From NCBI RefSeq assembly GCF_003590095.1, contig NC_039492.1:7068001-7132000 (forward strand): a stretch of 64,000 nucleotides of DNA, read 5' to 3'. The position numbers were made by a program, and so were the translations under genes. A model generated the notes under the pieces. That model saw only the letters and a program-made list of their open reading frames with translations, had not been told where the DNA came from and searched no databases. Source of the stretch: Trichoplusia ni. Its lineage: Eukaryota > Arthropoda > Insecta > Lepidoptera > Noctuidae. Shown here piece by piece: positions 52,685-64,000 of this stretch (the stretch's first letter is position 1; every line of letters begins with the position of its first letter).

Positions 52685-52890
52685 AGAATTGCTGTTGCAG
52701 ACAGGACCACTGCCGGATCTAGGGGCTCAGAGGCCCCGAGGCCTCGAGGCAACTAAGGAGTGGGGGCTCGCCTTGGTTCAAGTTATAAAAAATTATCGAG
52801 CTTTTTTTAGATGCCTTCTTTGGTGGGTCATAGTGTGGGCCCCTAGGCACTGGCCTAAAGTGCCTTATGGATAATACGACACTCACAGGA
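52685..52890. repeat. Possible degraded transposon fragment rich in GGCCCC/GAGGCC
   Basis: A GC-richer patch contains GGCTCAGAGGCCCCGAGGCC, GTGTGGGCCCCTAGGCACTG and TGCCTTATGGATAA. The composition and phrasing resemble low-grade insect repeats rather than coding DNA. It has an open frame of about 70 codons with no recognisable domain. Confidence 0.3.
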
Positions 52891-53082
52891 CCACCTCTCG
52901 TTTTGCAACAGCAAGTCTTTCAAATTGCGGTTTTAATGGTAAAAAAAATCTACGGCGGGTTTTTAAATTTGTCATTCAACCACTTGAAATCAATAACCAC
53001 AATCAGTTGAAAGTGCAATATTATTATAAACTATAAACTAGCATATGAAAGCTCTCCTTTTTTCGGGAATTAGCTCCACTCA

Positions 53083-53155
53083 TCAACCGAAAAGGTCCGA
53101 AAGGAACTCCGTTACTAAGGGTCCGCTGCGTGTCCGTCCGTCACCGGACTGTTGC
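53083..53155 (+). repeat. Fragment of a common lepidopteran interspersed repeat
   Basis: The stretch AACTCCGTTACTAAGGGTCC, followed by CGTGTCCGTCCGTCACCGG, resembles the frequent lepidopteran repeat with a TCCGTCCGTCTGTCCGTCACC core. It directly abuts the 3' end of the Jockey fragment. Identification is by memory of the motif only. Confidence 0.5.
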
Positions 53156-53189
53156 AATTATTGCCATAACTATGGACATTGCTATAAAG

Positions 53190-54005
53190 ATAAAGAAGAT
53201 ATATTTATTTGTATAAACATGTGTAACATAACATAGAAATGTAAATGTGGATGGTAAAAAATTGGGAATGACAGACATAACCCTTAAGTCCAGACATGTT
53301 TTGCCACAGTTTAGCATACAAAAATTTAACAAACATAACTATTTTTAAATAAAATTACAAATTAGAACGGTATTAATTGAACATACATATTTTAAAAATA
53401 TTATTCTATAACTACTTACTATACTAATGTACTACATTAAAAAATCTCTAACACTATAAAAACATTTTTCAATCAGGAACTTTTTAAGTTCCTTTTTAAA
53501 CAGCTTAGTTTGATAGATTTCTTTAATATATTCTGGAATTTTATTATATATTGCGGGTGCCATACATATCACACTTTTATGTAGTAGTGCAGTTTTTGCT
53601 GGGTGCAACTGTAAATCATTTTTATATTTATTTCGCCTACTTCTACAAACACTGTCAGATAAAAGTGGAAACCAATGTGTGTTGTTTCTTACAAATAAGG
53701 CTACCTCTAGGATGTATAGGGACGGAAGTGTCAAAATATGGTAATTCTTAAAGAAGGGTTGACAGCTCTCGGTAATTTTAATTTTAAACATAGCCCTTAT
53801 ACAGCGCTTTTGCATTCTAAAAACCATTTCTGTGTTTGTAGAGTTACCCCTAAATATTAAACCATACCTAAGTGACGATTCAATAAGTCCGTAGTATGCC
53901 GTCAATAAAACGTCGCTACTTACTGTAGACGAAAGTTTATATAAAACGTAGGATGTGCTACTTATTTTTAAACAGAGTTCTTCAGTATGACATTTCCAAT
54001 AAATC
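53190..54005 (-). mobile_element. 5'-truncated Jockey-type non-LTR retrotransposon, reverse transcriptase C-terminus
   Basis: The minus-strand frame ending at 53432 encodes the C-terminal part of a Jockey-clade reverse transcriptase polyprotein. Recognisable pieces are WKCHTEELCLKISS, YYGLIESSLRYGLIF, RMQKRCIRAM, LPSLYILEVALF and APAIYNKIP. The frame stays open upstream to about 54000, roughly 190 codons without a stop, so the insertion is fairly young although the catalytic core is missing. An AT-rich 3'UTR continues to about 53190 and ends in an AAATAAATATATC stretch. Such 5' truncation is typical of target-primed reverse transcription. Confidence 0.88.
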
Positions 54006-54139
54006 CTATTGTATATAGTATATAAATGCTAAAACTAAAGATCGAGATTAAACAAAGTTTTTACGGTCAACAATTTAACACTCATCTGATTTGTTTATCT
54101 TATCCAATTTATTTTTTATTAGGTACACAGCAGGTGTAG

Positions 54140-54305
54140 TCACATAAGTCAACACTTTGACTATTACACTAGTACACTTATCATTGTTCTTATCTGTTGA
54201 ATTTGTTTGTATTGTACAAGAATTAAGAGTTCAATAATCAGCGATGTCGGATCATCCATCATCCATGGTTTTGGGCTTAACCTGTATTAGTGTTGACTTA
54301 TGTGA
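54140..54305. mobile_element. Possible MITE or fold-back block with 17-bp perfect inverted repeats
   Basis: TCACATAAGTCAACACT at 54140-54156 is repeated as its exact reverse complement at 54289-54305, bounding 132 bp of AT-rich DNA. The arms look like terminal inverted repeats of a small DNA transposon. I do not see a convincing target-site duplication, so a regulatory inverted repeat remains possible. Confidence 0.45.
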
Positions 54306-54364
54306 AAGCTTGAAAAATTGTGCCTATTACAGAGAGCGTTCTCAATAGGCTCGCAGACCTGCAC

Positions 54365-54600
54365 CGTTAGACTCCAGATCACGACGCGGCGGATTATTTG
54401 AGAACACAAAGAGATCGAGTGCCGAGCGACGGACGGACACAATCACTCATAGCGTTGCGTTTGTCATAGAGAGCGAGCGCGACAACGACGCGTCGATCAC
54501 CGGCCGACACGCTTTGTCAGCCTGCTCCGATTTGTTAACTGCCGCGAGAGCCGACAACTCGAAACCCGAACACCGACAAGCGTACGTAAATATTTCACCC
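54365..54600 (+). promoter_or_regulatory. Possible CpG-rich promoter or leader of an unseen transcript
   Basis: A 200-bp CpG-rich stretch has GAGAGCGAGCGCGACAACG (GAGA-type) and CGACGG-rich sequence, resembling insect 5'UTR DNA. It is followed by CAAGCGTACGTAAAT, which contains a possible donor. No coding exon follows that I can recognise, so it may be an enhancer or a noncoding RNA start. Confidence 0.25.
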
Positions 54601-57600
54601 GATAACTATTACATCTACATTTGCTATAAAACTACCCACAAGTGAACAGAACTCTACATCGCCCTAGGTTGCAGCTGAATTGTTTTCGCCAAATTTATTC
54701 ATCCAATCAAGACAGTTAGATGTGAACTTACGGAACAATAAGGAAAACTGAGCTGAATGGTTATTTCGAAACCATTTCAGAAACTTTCTACCGAGCCGTA
54801 GTCATTCGAATTGTCCGCGAGAAGGCTGTAAAAATCGTTCACCCATAAAGTGAAATATAGGTTAAGACGGTCTCTCTCAAAAATTCATTCAAAGTACCGT
54901 AATCTCATCCTTTTATTTTGTAATTTCTTCTTACCACCAATTTTGAGCAGTCGTTTAACATTTTAGGGCTCGTTTTATGGTCTTGTGTCTGATGAACATC
55001 CTCTTTTATTTCTTGTTTTGACTCCACGAATACGAGTGTTGACCACTTACACAGTACAATGCTTGGCTTTTCGTGTTCATGTCAATGCTACCGCATATTA
55101 TTTTTGTTTTTTTTTCACCATAACAGTAGATGCTTAAAGCTCGTTGGGCGTCAAAAACATAGAAGGCGTTGCTAGTATGGTGATATGTGCAAAAAAAATT
55201 GTTGTTGCTTTACTGCTGTTACTTGTCATTATAAAGTTGTAGATGCATGAGTGCTTTTCGGTGGTTGACATGAATGTTTAGGAAGAACAATAGGTTTGTT
55301 AGTTTTAGCGAGCGCGGCTGAGGCGGCCGGCGCGTGCTGGCGGCATATTGTCGGGGCGGTGCTCGGGAGCCGCGCGCCCACGCGCCGCGCCGCTCCGCCA
55401 GGAACAGCGCCTTGTCCGTGTCAACGATACGATGCTCAACCGCTTAAATATCTTACTTTCACAATTGTAATAAGCGGACGTCAAGAACTCATCATGTTGG
55501 ACAACAATAAGGCACGCGGCGGTGTCGGCTACGTGTCTCACTTGTGTGTTGCAAAGACCCTCCATATTATTTTTAATTACAAAAAAATGATTCATGTAAT
55601 AATCGCAAATTGTAGTGAAAAGTTTTCATTTATTTGACCTATAAGGCTATAAACACCACAGTAAAAGACCTCATTTAATACCTTGTGTCCATATCTACGT
55701 AGCTAGGTATTAAGGTAATACCTAGAAATCTTTTTAATACTTCCACAAACTTTCTCAATTAGACATGTACTTAGTATACATTCTCTTCAGAGATATTATT
55801 ATATTATAATTTTGATGGCTGGCATGATAACTATAGCGTTTAAGATATGCAAATAAAGAACTTTCATTTCGATGTCGGAACAATGGTGATGTATTCGCGG
55901 GGGTTTGTCTAGTTGACAGTGGAGATAATAATACGATGAATAATAATGGTGTGAAAGTACAGTAATTTTACACTTGAGCTTTATTATCAGCGATATATGA
56001 AAATGAGAATTGGCAAATTGTAAAAATGGCTCTAAGTCTTAGATCTGCCTAATACGGTAGCTATTGGACTACAATTACTCATCAACTACGAATTCAATAA
56101 AATAATGAGTAAAATATGAGTGTTTCTTTCTTTCTATATGGCAATAAAATAATGTTTACTTATAATTTTAACTCGTGATTAACATATGATTACAATTACT
56201 CTCTACAAATGCAGCAAAATTTTGTGTTTCAAGTAAAAGGTTAACAATACAAAGAGGTTTCGAAAACATTATAATAATGTAGCCGAAACAATGGAATTAC
56301 AATAATGAAAAGTTGATCATTAAAATCTGTTGGAGTGCCGGTCACGATACATGACACGGTGCGAGCACATCTCACCACGCCCGTTTCCTTCGTCGAACAA
56401 GTGAGTGCGCTAATGAAGCCCAGCTAAATATTCATGAAAACAAGAGACCTGCTACCATCTCTTAACATAAAATTGTTCCAGTTGTGAGAGCAAGACGGCG
56501 CTCTATACAGGGTAGAGCCATCTATCTCTGACAACAGCAACAATCTTACTATAAGCGTTGATTGTAGAACCTCAGTCATCTACTTGCTCCCAAAACTGGA
56601 AGTTAACATTAATGCACGTAGTACTCGCTACAAAAGGACGAGGATGCGTCTAACAAATGCCTACACATGATATGACAGAAACAACCAACACTTAATTGCC
56701 AGGACTTTTTAGGTGCTTGATAATGGTTAAATTTATTGGTCGCTCTTAGGCACGGATAATTACAATTGCATTAATATATCCTTTTGTTTTCAATAGTTTA
56801 TTAGTAGTTTCAATAGTTTAATGAAGCTACAGTAGCCACGTTTGGTTTAAAAATGAAAATAAAGAGCTTTCCTCTTTAAATCATCGTTTATAACGTTTTA
56901 AGTCAAAAGAGCTTTTTTCGAAAACTATACGAAAATAGAGCAAAGTTGTTTATTTGTTAGCCGAATCATTCATGGTTTCGAGTCAATACAAGTACTTTAT
57001 CCCAAAAAGCCTGGCTTGCTCTGTCAACAAAATAAATAAAAGCTTCTATGGGTAAGAGATCTGAGCACTCAAGATTGCAAATCTGTTCAGAGGTCGCGCG
57101 GTCCTGCGCTGTTGGCTTGAATGACTCATAAACACCTTGATTTACTGAACACTCTGGAGATTTGTAGTGCATTAATTCCAATGTCGCTGGCCGGAAGATA
57201 TAATTGAACCGCAACATCACTAGAATGTTTACACTCAGCTAGCGCTGTTCAGCTAGCGCTCCCCACACAAACACCTTGACGTCATGTTGGATTCGACGAA
57301 CGAATCCAATCGTTAAGTCACGGGTGGCACGAGCGACTGACCAACATAAAAATCTTATCTTTATTATCTCATTGAAAAACGAATGCGAGTAGGTAATACA
57401 TCTATAAAAGTGACAATATTTATGGCCATGATTTATTGTTGATATATTTTTACGTGTCGTATTTTTGTGTAATCCATCGTAAATGGTTTTACACTCCATG
57501 CTTGGAATCGTTTACAAGATATTATGCACAGGTGGTAGAGCCTACATACATGTTACAGCAAACAATAAAACGAAACTGTGCTGTATCTCCATATTCCTGC

Positions 57601-60600
57601 CCATATATAAAATTAAAAATTTAAATGTAAATAAATCATATAATAAAAATATACGAATATATATGTCTAGCCGGTAATTTAGTAATAGCCCTGCATTTTC
57701 ATTTATTTTGGCAGTAGAAATATAAATTTAAACTTCCAAAACAGACATTCTGTGAGATATCAACCCTGAAGCTCGCACGTTAAATTGGACTCATATTAAT
57801 TTTATTACTATTAAAGGGCAAGCCGCAAATCAGCGATTGTAAATGCATACTATGTAATGGGACTATGGATCATACAATATGACCAGTGCCGCAGTGCGTG
57901 TATCATTTATACATTAGCAATTTCATACCAAGAAGGTGCAGTTAATCGCCAAAAGGTTTATTGTGATTACATTGACGAAGCTTATTAACACCTGTAGATT
58001 CCTATTGAGTATAAAGACGCACACTTATCAAATTGTTTGTTAATTAAATTGGTTTATCGATGACTGTAAAATCCAATCGAATTGCATACAAGTCAGATTG
58101 ATTACCGTTCTGTAACTTAATAGTGGAAAGGGTTCTGTTGTAACTCTGTAGTTTCCTTGACCGTTTACTCATCTTCTGTAGGTAAAGTATACCTCTTTAT
58201 ACGACGTCATAAATCAATCAATCTTAGTTAAAGTATCTACTAGGCTCTGAGAGACTGCTCGGCGTGCTCGACAAGTAATTAATGCCGCAAACGCCCTCTT
58301 AAATTTTGTTTTAACTCTGATCTATAGGAATATAATGAAATACAAAAGTAACATGTTTACGTGCCTATCACAGCATTTACTGCCGTACGTAAGTAACCGG
58401 CATGTTTATATTATCATGTTACAATGACTTTCGTTTTCGTGAACACAAATGAAGACCGCGCTGCTCCTCACTCACATCATAACATTTTACTGCAGTTCGT
58501 GAAATCTAGTCAACAATCTACGACCAACAACATTACCATACCTAAAATAACCTCGTGAATTATGCAATGTTTTCTCTTTGTGCACCGTTGCAACTGAATC
58601 CACATGTGACGTGACGCAACCGTCTCACGTTAAATATCAATGGATGCGTAGTTTTATCTCTTCCACGAATAAAAACATGAGCATAAATAAATTAATATAC
58701 ATATTTTCCCTTTAATAACTGCGCGATGCATTGTGATCGATGATCGTCTTATATCACAAACGCCTGTAATTATTCAGATGAAATCAGACAGTTAAGTCAT
58801 TATGGTGTGACTAATATGTCTGAGGAAATCTGTGCGCCGCACGAATTATAACAAGCCGTAATGAACAACGTCGATATGTGATACAAATACCAATGGTGAA
58901 GGACTCTGAACTTAGACATTCGTTAGTTTCTGTCGATGGCTTCGTTCGATATTACAATATTTGTTAGTTATTCAAAAATATTCGCCCTCGTTATTGACTG
59001 TTGCGGCGGCGTGAGCTATTATTGCCAGTTGCTTGAGGAATTCAGTTATAGCGCTATTGATCGACATCTATTTGGGTTCCCAACTTAAGAACAGAGTAAA
59101 CACCCATTATTATATTAGCGTGTAATAAAAACGAGTCGTGAACTCTGTCCATCGTAGTTTAGTTAAAACCGTTATAAAGATCACGGCCAATTGTTCTACA
59201 AAGAATGGCTTTATACATTATTATATGTGCCTTTCTAAATATTATACACTATTGACTTCTCATGTTCCACAATAAGATACGGTAAGATAAACCCATCTCT
59301 AATATTTTAGTACCCATCAATTGTAATACCTACCGCATAGTGATGATTACCCGCGAACTTTGACAACCTTTGAGTCCGTAAGATTAGACAAGTACTTATG
59401 TATAGGTATTAAAGCTAAAATATTTTCAAATGCCACTTGAATCACATTATACGCAACATCTCAGGAGCATGCAAAACATTCCCCGACAGGTACAAGCAAT
59501 ACATAAGGATTATAGGTCCACTACCTTAAACGTAGTTTGAAGTGTTAGTACCATTGTCACCATTAAAATGACGAAGGGGTGATTTTTACGAGTGTCAATA
59601 GGCATTAAGTGCGCGCCGCCAAGTTTATAGAGCCGTAGATTCAGATTAGGTGCCATTAGTAAAGAGCGGGCCTGGACGCGGCTCGTACGCTCCGTATCAT
59701 TAGCGTCCATAGCAAACAACATTACAACGATAATAGCTCATGAGACCGGTTCTTATCGTGCAATTGATAATGTCTTTTTATATCGCTAAATTTATTTTGT
59801 AAATTATCTAGTTTATCCAGGCTAGAGAATCACTACCATTAAATGGAAAAATAATAATCCTTAAGGCAAAGATTTCGACGTTAAATTTGTAACATTTTAA
59901 GATTACGCAAATTTATACTTTAATGTTAAACTTGGCAACCACACTACAGAAATCTAAATTAATTTTCATTTTATGCCAGTTGGGCAAAATTGTAACATCT
60001 TTCTGATAAGCATGAGTACAATATTATAAAATGTCATTTTCACCGGGAAAACAAATTTCACCAGGATGCGGCAGGCTCATATTGATTATGAAAATTATTG
60101 AAAATAAAATAAGTACTGTTACATTTTCTCTGCTAAGATATCAGAGTGGCGCTACTCGAATGTCAGGAGAAAGCAGCGCATAGTGTCAGCCGCAGACCGA
60201 AGTCGTGTCGCTTGTTGTTAATTAGCTAGTGTAGGGTGTCGCGGTGACCGCGGCGGCGGTGGCCGTACGGTAACCTGCGGCTGCGGAGCGTAACGCAACA
60301 CCCCGCACCGATCCTTGCTATGCTGTTATGCTTCCTGAAACTTTTCCTCTTTTCTAATGACTTGTGACATTTTCTACTTCATAATTTTTTATTATGAAGG
60401 TTTGCGGAGAGTCAGTTGTTTAAATGGAACATAGTAGGTAGGTTGACTGAAATACATTGACGTAAGTGCTATGGGACAATTATGACTTTAACGAATTACT
60501 TTATTTATGTCGAAAGTAATTAGAAAACTAAAAAGATTCCAAATTACAATTTTAGTTAAAAAGTTTCAAGGAATAGCATCATTACTTCGAATACAATAAA

Positions 60601-61237
60601 AAAACCGAGTAAATTAGCAAAAATAACCTATTTCAGGTCTATTTACAAAAATTATAATCTTCTTAACTCCGTTCGTGATTGCGTCAGCTCATCTAATCTT
60701 TGTTAATTTTCATCGATGCATAATTTAAAATTAATGATAGGTATACACAAATGAGTTACGATTAGGTATCTATAACTTCTTTTGTGTCAAAAGCGTGTAT
60801 CGTGTTAAGTAACAAAGTTGGCTAAGTCACGTTTAACTTATCGATACGGCATCGCAAAAATTACGCAACAACAAAACAATCATGTTCCGATTGTAAAGAA
60901 GACGAACGGAGTCACTCACGCTGTTTACTTGCGTCTGTTTCATTGAATAATAGCGATGTTTACTAATCAGCCTCTTTCAATATTCGTTTATATGATCATA
61001 CAAAATCATGCCCTTTGTTGTTTTCGTTGAACTACTCGACTTATATACTGTTTCTGACATCTGCATTTCACTAGTCGATCTTTATTTGTTTTTTACTTTA
61101 TTTGTTTATACTGCAGGGTTAAGCCCTCCATTCCCTCTTTCTATTTATCTAGTTCTATGGCCAACACAGGTCAGTATTGTGCGAGAAATTGTATCATCGT
61201 GCCTTTAACTCAGCAATCTGAAAATAAAAATATAGAG
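54601..61237. other. Intergenic DNA, distal downstream
   Basis: GC islands lie at 55300-55420 and 60180-60310. The CAGCTAGCGCT direct repeat is at 57236-57260 and an E-box at 57529-57534. The rest is AT-rich and I see no gene. Confidence 0.55.
57236..57260. repeat. Direct repeat of CAGCTAGCGCT
   Basis: The 11-mer CAGCTAGCGCT occurs at 57236-57246 and again at 57250-57260. The core AGCTAGCGCT also occurs inverted at 11046-11055. Confidence 0.7.
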
Positions 61238-61330
61238 AAGCAAGAGTCAAGTGCGAGTCGGACTCGCTACACTGAGGGTCTTGCTAGTAAGGTTCATGAG
61301 CCATGGCAGATGACTGACAATCCTACAGAC
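61238..61330 (+). repeat. Fragment of a common lepidopteran interspersed repeat
   Basis: CAAGTGCGAGTCGGACTCGC, then GAGGGTCTTGCTAGTAAGG and GGTTCATGAG, match the opposite end of the same repeat type as the fragment at 53083-53155. It is degraded, with internal deletions. Confidence 0.5.
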
Positions 61331-61532
61331 CTATATCATGGCCATATAATCAGGGTTCAATTTTTATCCTCTGGATAAGGAACACTTAAAGAGAAGATGA
61401 TTTACAAATAATTTACATCTAATCTAAAGTAGATAACCTACTATGACCAAAACACATGAATCTTAAAACGAGAGCATCTCAATATTACTTAAACTAAACG
61501 CATCGCCATCCACAAAAACATTAATCACTTAC

Positions 61533-61715
61533 TTTTCATCATTAACATAAGTTTTATTTCTACCATAACTTATGCCCGGAAGAAAAGACATCAACGACAT
61601 CACAAACAAAATGTATCCTATCGTAATAACAATTTGTTCGTAATTGTTATAAAAAGTATCTAGTCCAATCCGTTTAACGATGCTAGTCCATTTCCCACAT
61701 AGTTGGAGGTCCGTA
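61533..61715 (-). CDS. Candidate internal exon with one transmembrane segment (unproven)
   Basis: On the minus strand a frame runs from a good acceptor (GATTTCTTCTAG, ending at 61716) to a strong donor (AAAA|GTAAGTG, exon end 61533). It encodes about 60 residues: a soluble part (LCGKWTSIVKRIGLDTF), a hydrophobic segment (VITIGYILFVMSLMSFL), then SYGRNKTYVNDE with a possible N-glycosylation site, NKT. In-frame sequence continues upstream into a CGG-rich island but has no ATG, so another exon would be required. I cannot assign a family. It could also be a chance open frame in noncoding DNA. Confidence 0.25.
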
Positions 61716-61779
61716 CTAGAAGAAATCGAAGGTGGTTCGGCATAAATCGTGGGAAGATCTACATAGTTAGCAGGCGCGG

Positions 61780-61885
61780 GATCGGGTCGGCGCGTGTTGC
61801 TGCGCCCGCGCCGCCGCCGCCGCCGCCGGGGTGAACGTCTCACTTAACTGTTCTGTGCACCTGAGCTGAGCACCACACCGCCGCC
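61780..61885. promoter_or_regulatory. CGG-repeat CpG island
   Basis: A (CCG)6-type run at about 61810-61828 sits within a GC-rich island that also has CACCTG at 61858-61863. It could be the 5' part of the candidate minus-strand transcript at 61.5-61.7 kb, or another regulatory island. Confidence 0.35.
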
Positions 61886-64000
61886 GCTACTTACAACCCA
61901 CTACTACCTATTAATCCACTATCAATTAAAATGGTTCTAATTTCCTCATTTGCTATGCTCCAAGCTATAACGTTAACGTTGAATAATTAAGTGGATATGG
62001 ACAACAATTAAATCCACCAGATCCGCCAGATTTCAGTTAAGGATAAAACAAACAGAGCTTAACCTTGTTTTGCAATGCAATACACCTCTATTTATTTTCA
62101 CAATATAATAAAAATCATCTGATAATATAAAGTGTACAACATTTAAATCTGTAGCAACACGATATCTACACATTGAACAAGGTGATAAATCCTACGTTAG
62201 ATAGATATGTATCGAAAAATTACGTTGCGCCGGCACAACAATCGAACATCGGCGCTTTTGAGACTCCGTTCCACAAATACTTGGAACAAATATTTTTATA
62301 ATGAACATACGTTACATGTTTTCTATAAATACTGGCAATTCTTTATATAACAGGTCGTAGGTATGTGGAGGTGTTTGGAGATCAAAACGAGACTGTGAAT
62401 GTAGGCTATCGGTGAGTATAAACAACACGACTCTTTGTCTCGTTTCTAAGAAACTCTAACGAAATAAAATCTGAATACCATGTTTTTTACAATGTTGCTT
62501 TATACTAGCTTATTCGCCTGTCAACTTCCCAAATTAATAGGTGTTATTAATTATAATGCTAATTCCATTTTGTTGTTTTCTGTTAAAATGGAATAACTAT
62601 TGTTGTAACATTCTAATGATAATTATCAAATACAATGTGGACACTCCAAAAAAGTGTTTGAAATCAATACTGAAGGAAGTAGACTTGACAGTAGGTAGAA
62701 CAATATATGGCTATAAATATTTTAACATGAGAACTTAAGCTCGTTTTCATCAAGCCAGCCTCTATTATCATTGCCCATTTTAAGACAATACATACAATAA
62801 TGCGCAAGAGTCGTAACATTACCATAAATAGCCACAAAACACATTTGTAGTCAAGGCTAATTCCTAAAAACCAAACAATGTAGGTAAAGCTTGCCAATGA
62901 AGTGAATTGTAGATCGATTGAAAATAGATCGTGTGTCAGCGATCGGGAGGCTTCGGGGCATGATCATCGGTCCACGAGCGCACGCGCACGATCCGCGCAC
63001 CGGCCGCGGCCCCCGGCGACACTCGCCGTACATACCTAACTATTCTGCTATAGTTCAGCAAAAAATACATTGTCCAGTTATCAACTCTGGCAGTTATTTG
63101 ATGATTTTATTTTATTTTTATACAAAACATCGTTGTTTAAAACTGTGTATAAATAAAATGTTTAAGAAATAACGGTGTGTATACTTTGCACTACGATAAC
63201 GAAAAGTTTTCCCGTCTTATTTAACTTACAATTTACAGTATTTTACACGTATTATGTAATGAAAATATAATAAACATCGGTCATCAAAGTTTAAAGAAGG
63301 CACGACAAAACGCTCGCATCAAAAGTTCACAAAGAGCTTCGTTTCGAAGATGAACTACTTTATAAACTCACTTTCCTTTAACTAAAACATACGTTTTTGC
63401 CTTTAATGGCCCACCATTTCTCAAATTGGCGCTTTTGGACAACACATTTTATTGGTGAAAGTGTATTTTAAGAACAGAAAATAAAACGATTTCCCACTGA
63501 CCTTTCCTATTGTTTGGCTAGAAACAAAGGAGATCGAAGTAATCGCAATATAAACACGCAATTAATGATTTCTAAAATAATAATTTATGCTCTGAAGTGG
63601 CAAACAGCTCGTTATCGAAATCCACAGCTTTTAAATCACATAGTTTTACGATGCTATCAAGTCTGCTTCATGGAATTAGAAATTAAAACTAATAACTACT
63701 GAATACTTGCAATACACAGCAACACACACATATATCATGTCTTATTAAGAAATTGTTGTATACAAATATCAGCGACGCCTGTTAACAATTCAATGCATTG
63801 CATATTACAAATCAGCTTTTACATTAAGTTGACGCCAATAAATCTCTGACACACTAGTCGCTTGACATTGAATTATGGAAACACAAGGCGCCAGTTGTAC
63901 GTACAGGTAAAACGTAAGTACGGCATTATGATGAAACATAATTGCCTATTTCATCCAAATGTCCGTCTAAGGTGTCCGAATGTAATTACCAAAAGTCAAA
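61886..64000. other. Intergenic DNA to the end of the window
   Basis: AT-rich, with a GC island at about 62935-63030 (GCGCACGCGC and GGCCGCGGCC words). Only short compositional open frames. I see nothing else supportable. Confidence 0.55.

Larger units (their letters stand above)
43171..53082. other. Intergenic desert downstream, with GC islands
   Basis: GC islands lie at about 43630-43830, 45185-45330, 46000-46165, 46840-46910, 47985-48135, 49590-49700 and 50580-50600. E-boxes are at 43560-43565, 45987-45992, 48015-48020, 48110-48115, 50547-50552, 50727-50732 and 50790-50795. CCTGCGCAGGT recurs at 49002-49012. No gene is supported. Confidence 0.55.

Noticed and set aside
52650..52874. 74-codon open frame
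   Set aside because: It lies in a probable degraded repeat. No recognisable domain.
55508..55519. TAAGGCACGCGG, identical to the first 12 nt of miR-124
   Set aside because: The rest of the mature sequence does not match and the flanks do not fold into a hairpin. An AGCGGAC upstream recalls the star arm but cannot pair. Most likely chance.
1..64000. CRISPR arrays, operons, phage or other prokaryotic systems
   Set aside because: No regularly spaced repeats and no prokaryotic gene layout. Introns, nuclear tRNAs and insect retroelements show a eukaryotic chromosome.

Overview
This window is nuclear DNA of an insect, most likely a moth or butterfly. The assignment rests on AT-rich noncoding DNA, eukaryotic introns and TATA promoter structure, nuclear tRNA genes (one with an intron), and interspersed repeats that I recognise from lepidopteran genomes. 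These are a tRNA-headed SINE, two RTE-like retroelement tail families, a Jockey-type reverse transcriptase tail, and fragments of a common lepidopteran repeat.

The only protein gene I can support fully lies near the middle, on the + strand at about 37.5-39.7 kb. It is a two-exon Snail-family zinc-finger repressor (snail/escargot/worniu type) of 376 residues, with a CpG-rich TATA promoter, a 281-bp intron and an AU-rich 3'UTR. About 37 kb upstream and 24 kb downstream hold no other convincing protein gene. Two tRNA genes lie upstream on the minus strand: tRNA-Ser(GCT) at 6.8 kb and an intron-containing tRNA-Ile(TAT) at 9.9 kb.

The rest is a gene desert with an uneven texture. AT-rich DNA is broken every 1-4 kb by short GC/CpG-rich islands of 70-300 bp. 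Many carry CAGGTG/CACCTG E-boxes, the sequence bound by Snail-family proteins and by bHLH activators, and some carry TGCGCA-type palindromes. This is what a developmental transcription-factor gene embedded in many enhancers would look like, but enhancer activity is inferred, not shown. The promoter has two E-boxes, and a dense E-box cluster lies 13 kb downstream of the gene. A feedback circuit, with the protein binding its own enhancers, is a reasonable hypothesis.

Other structure includes a 73-nt near-perfect hairpin (8.87 kb), a nested fold-back element (45.2 kb), a 166-bp block bounded by 17-bp inverted repeats (54.1 kb), a perfect 38-bp palindrome (43.25 kb), several short tandem duplications, a possible membrane-protein exon on the minus strand (61.5 kb) and an unexpectedly long open frame (12.4 kb). 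I see no CRISPR array, operon, phage or other bacterial feature, and no clear undescribed multi-gene system.
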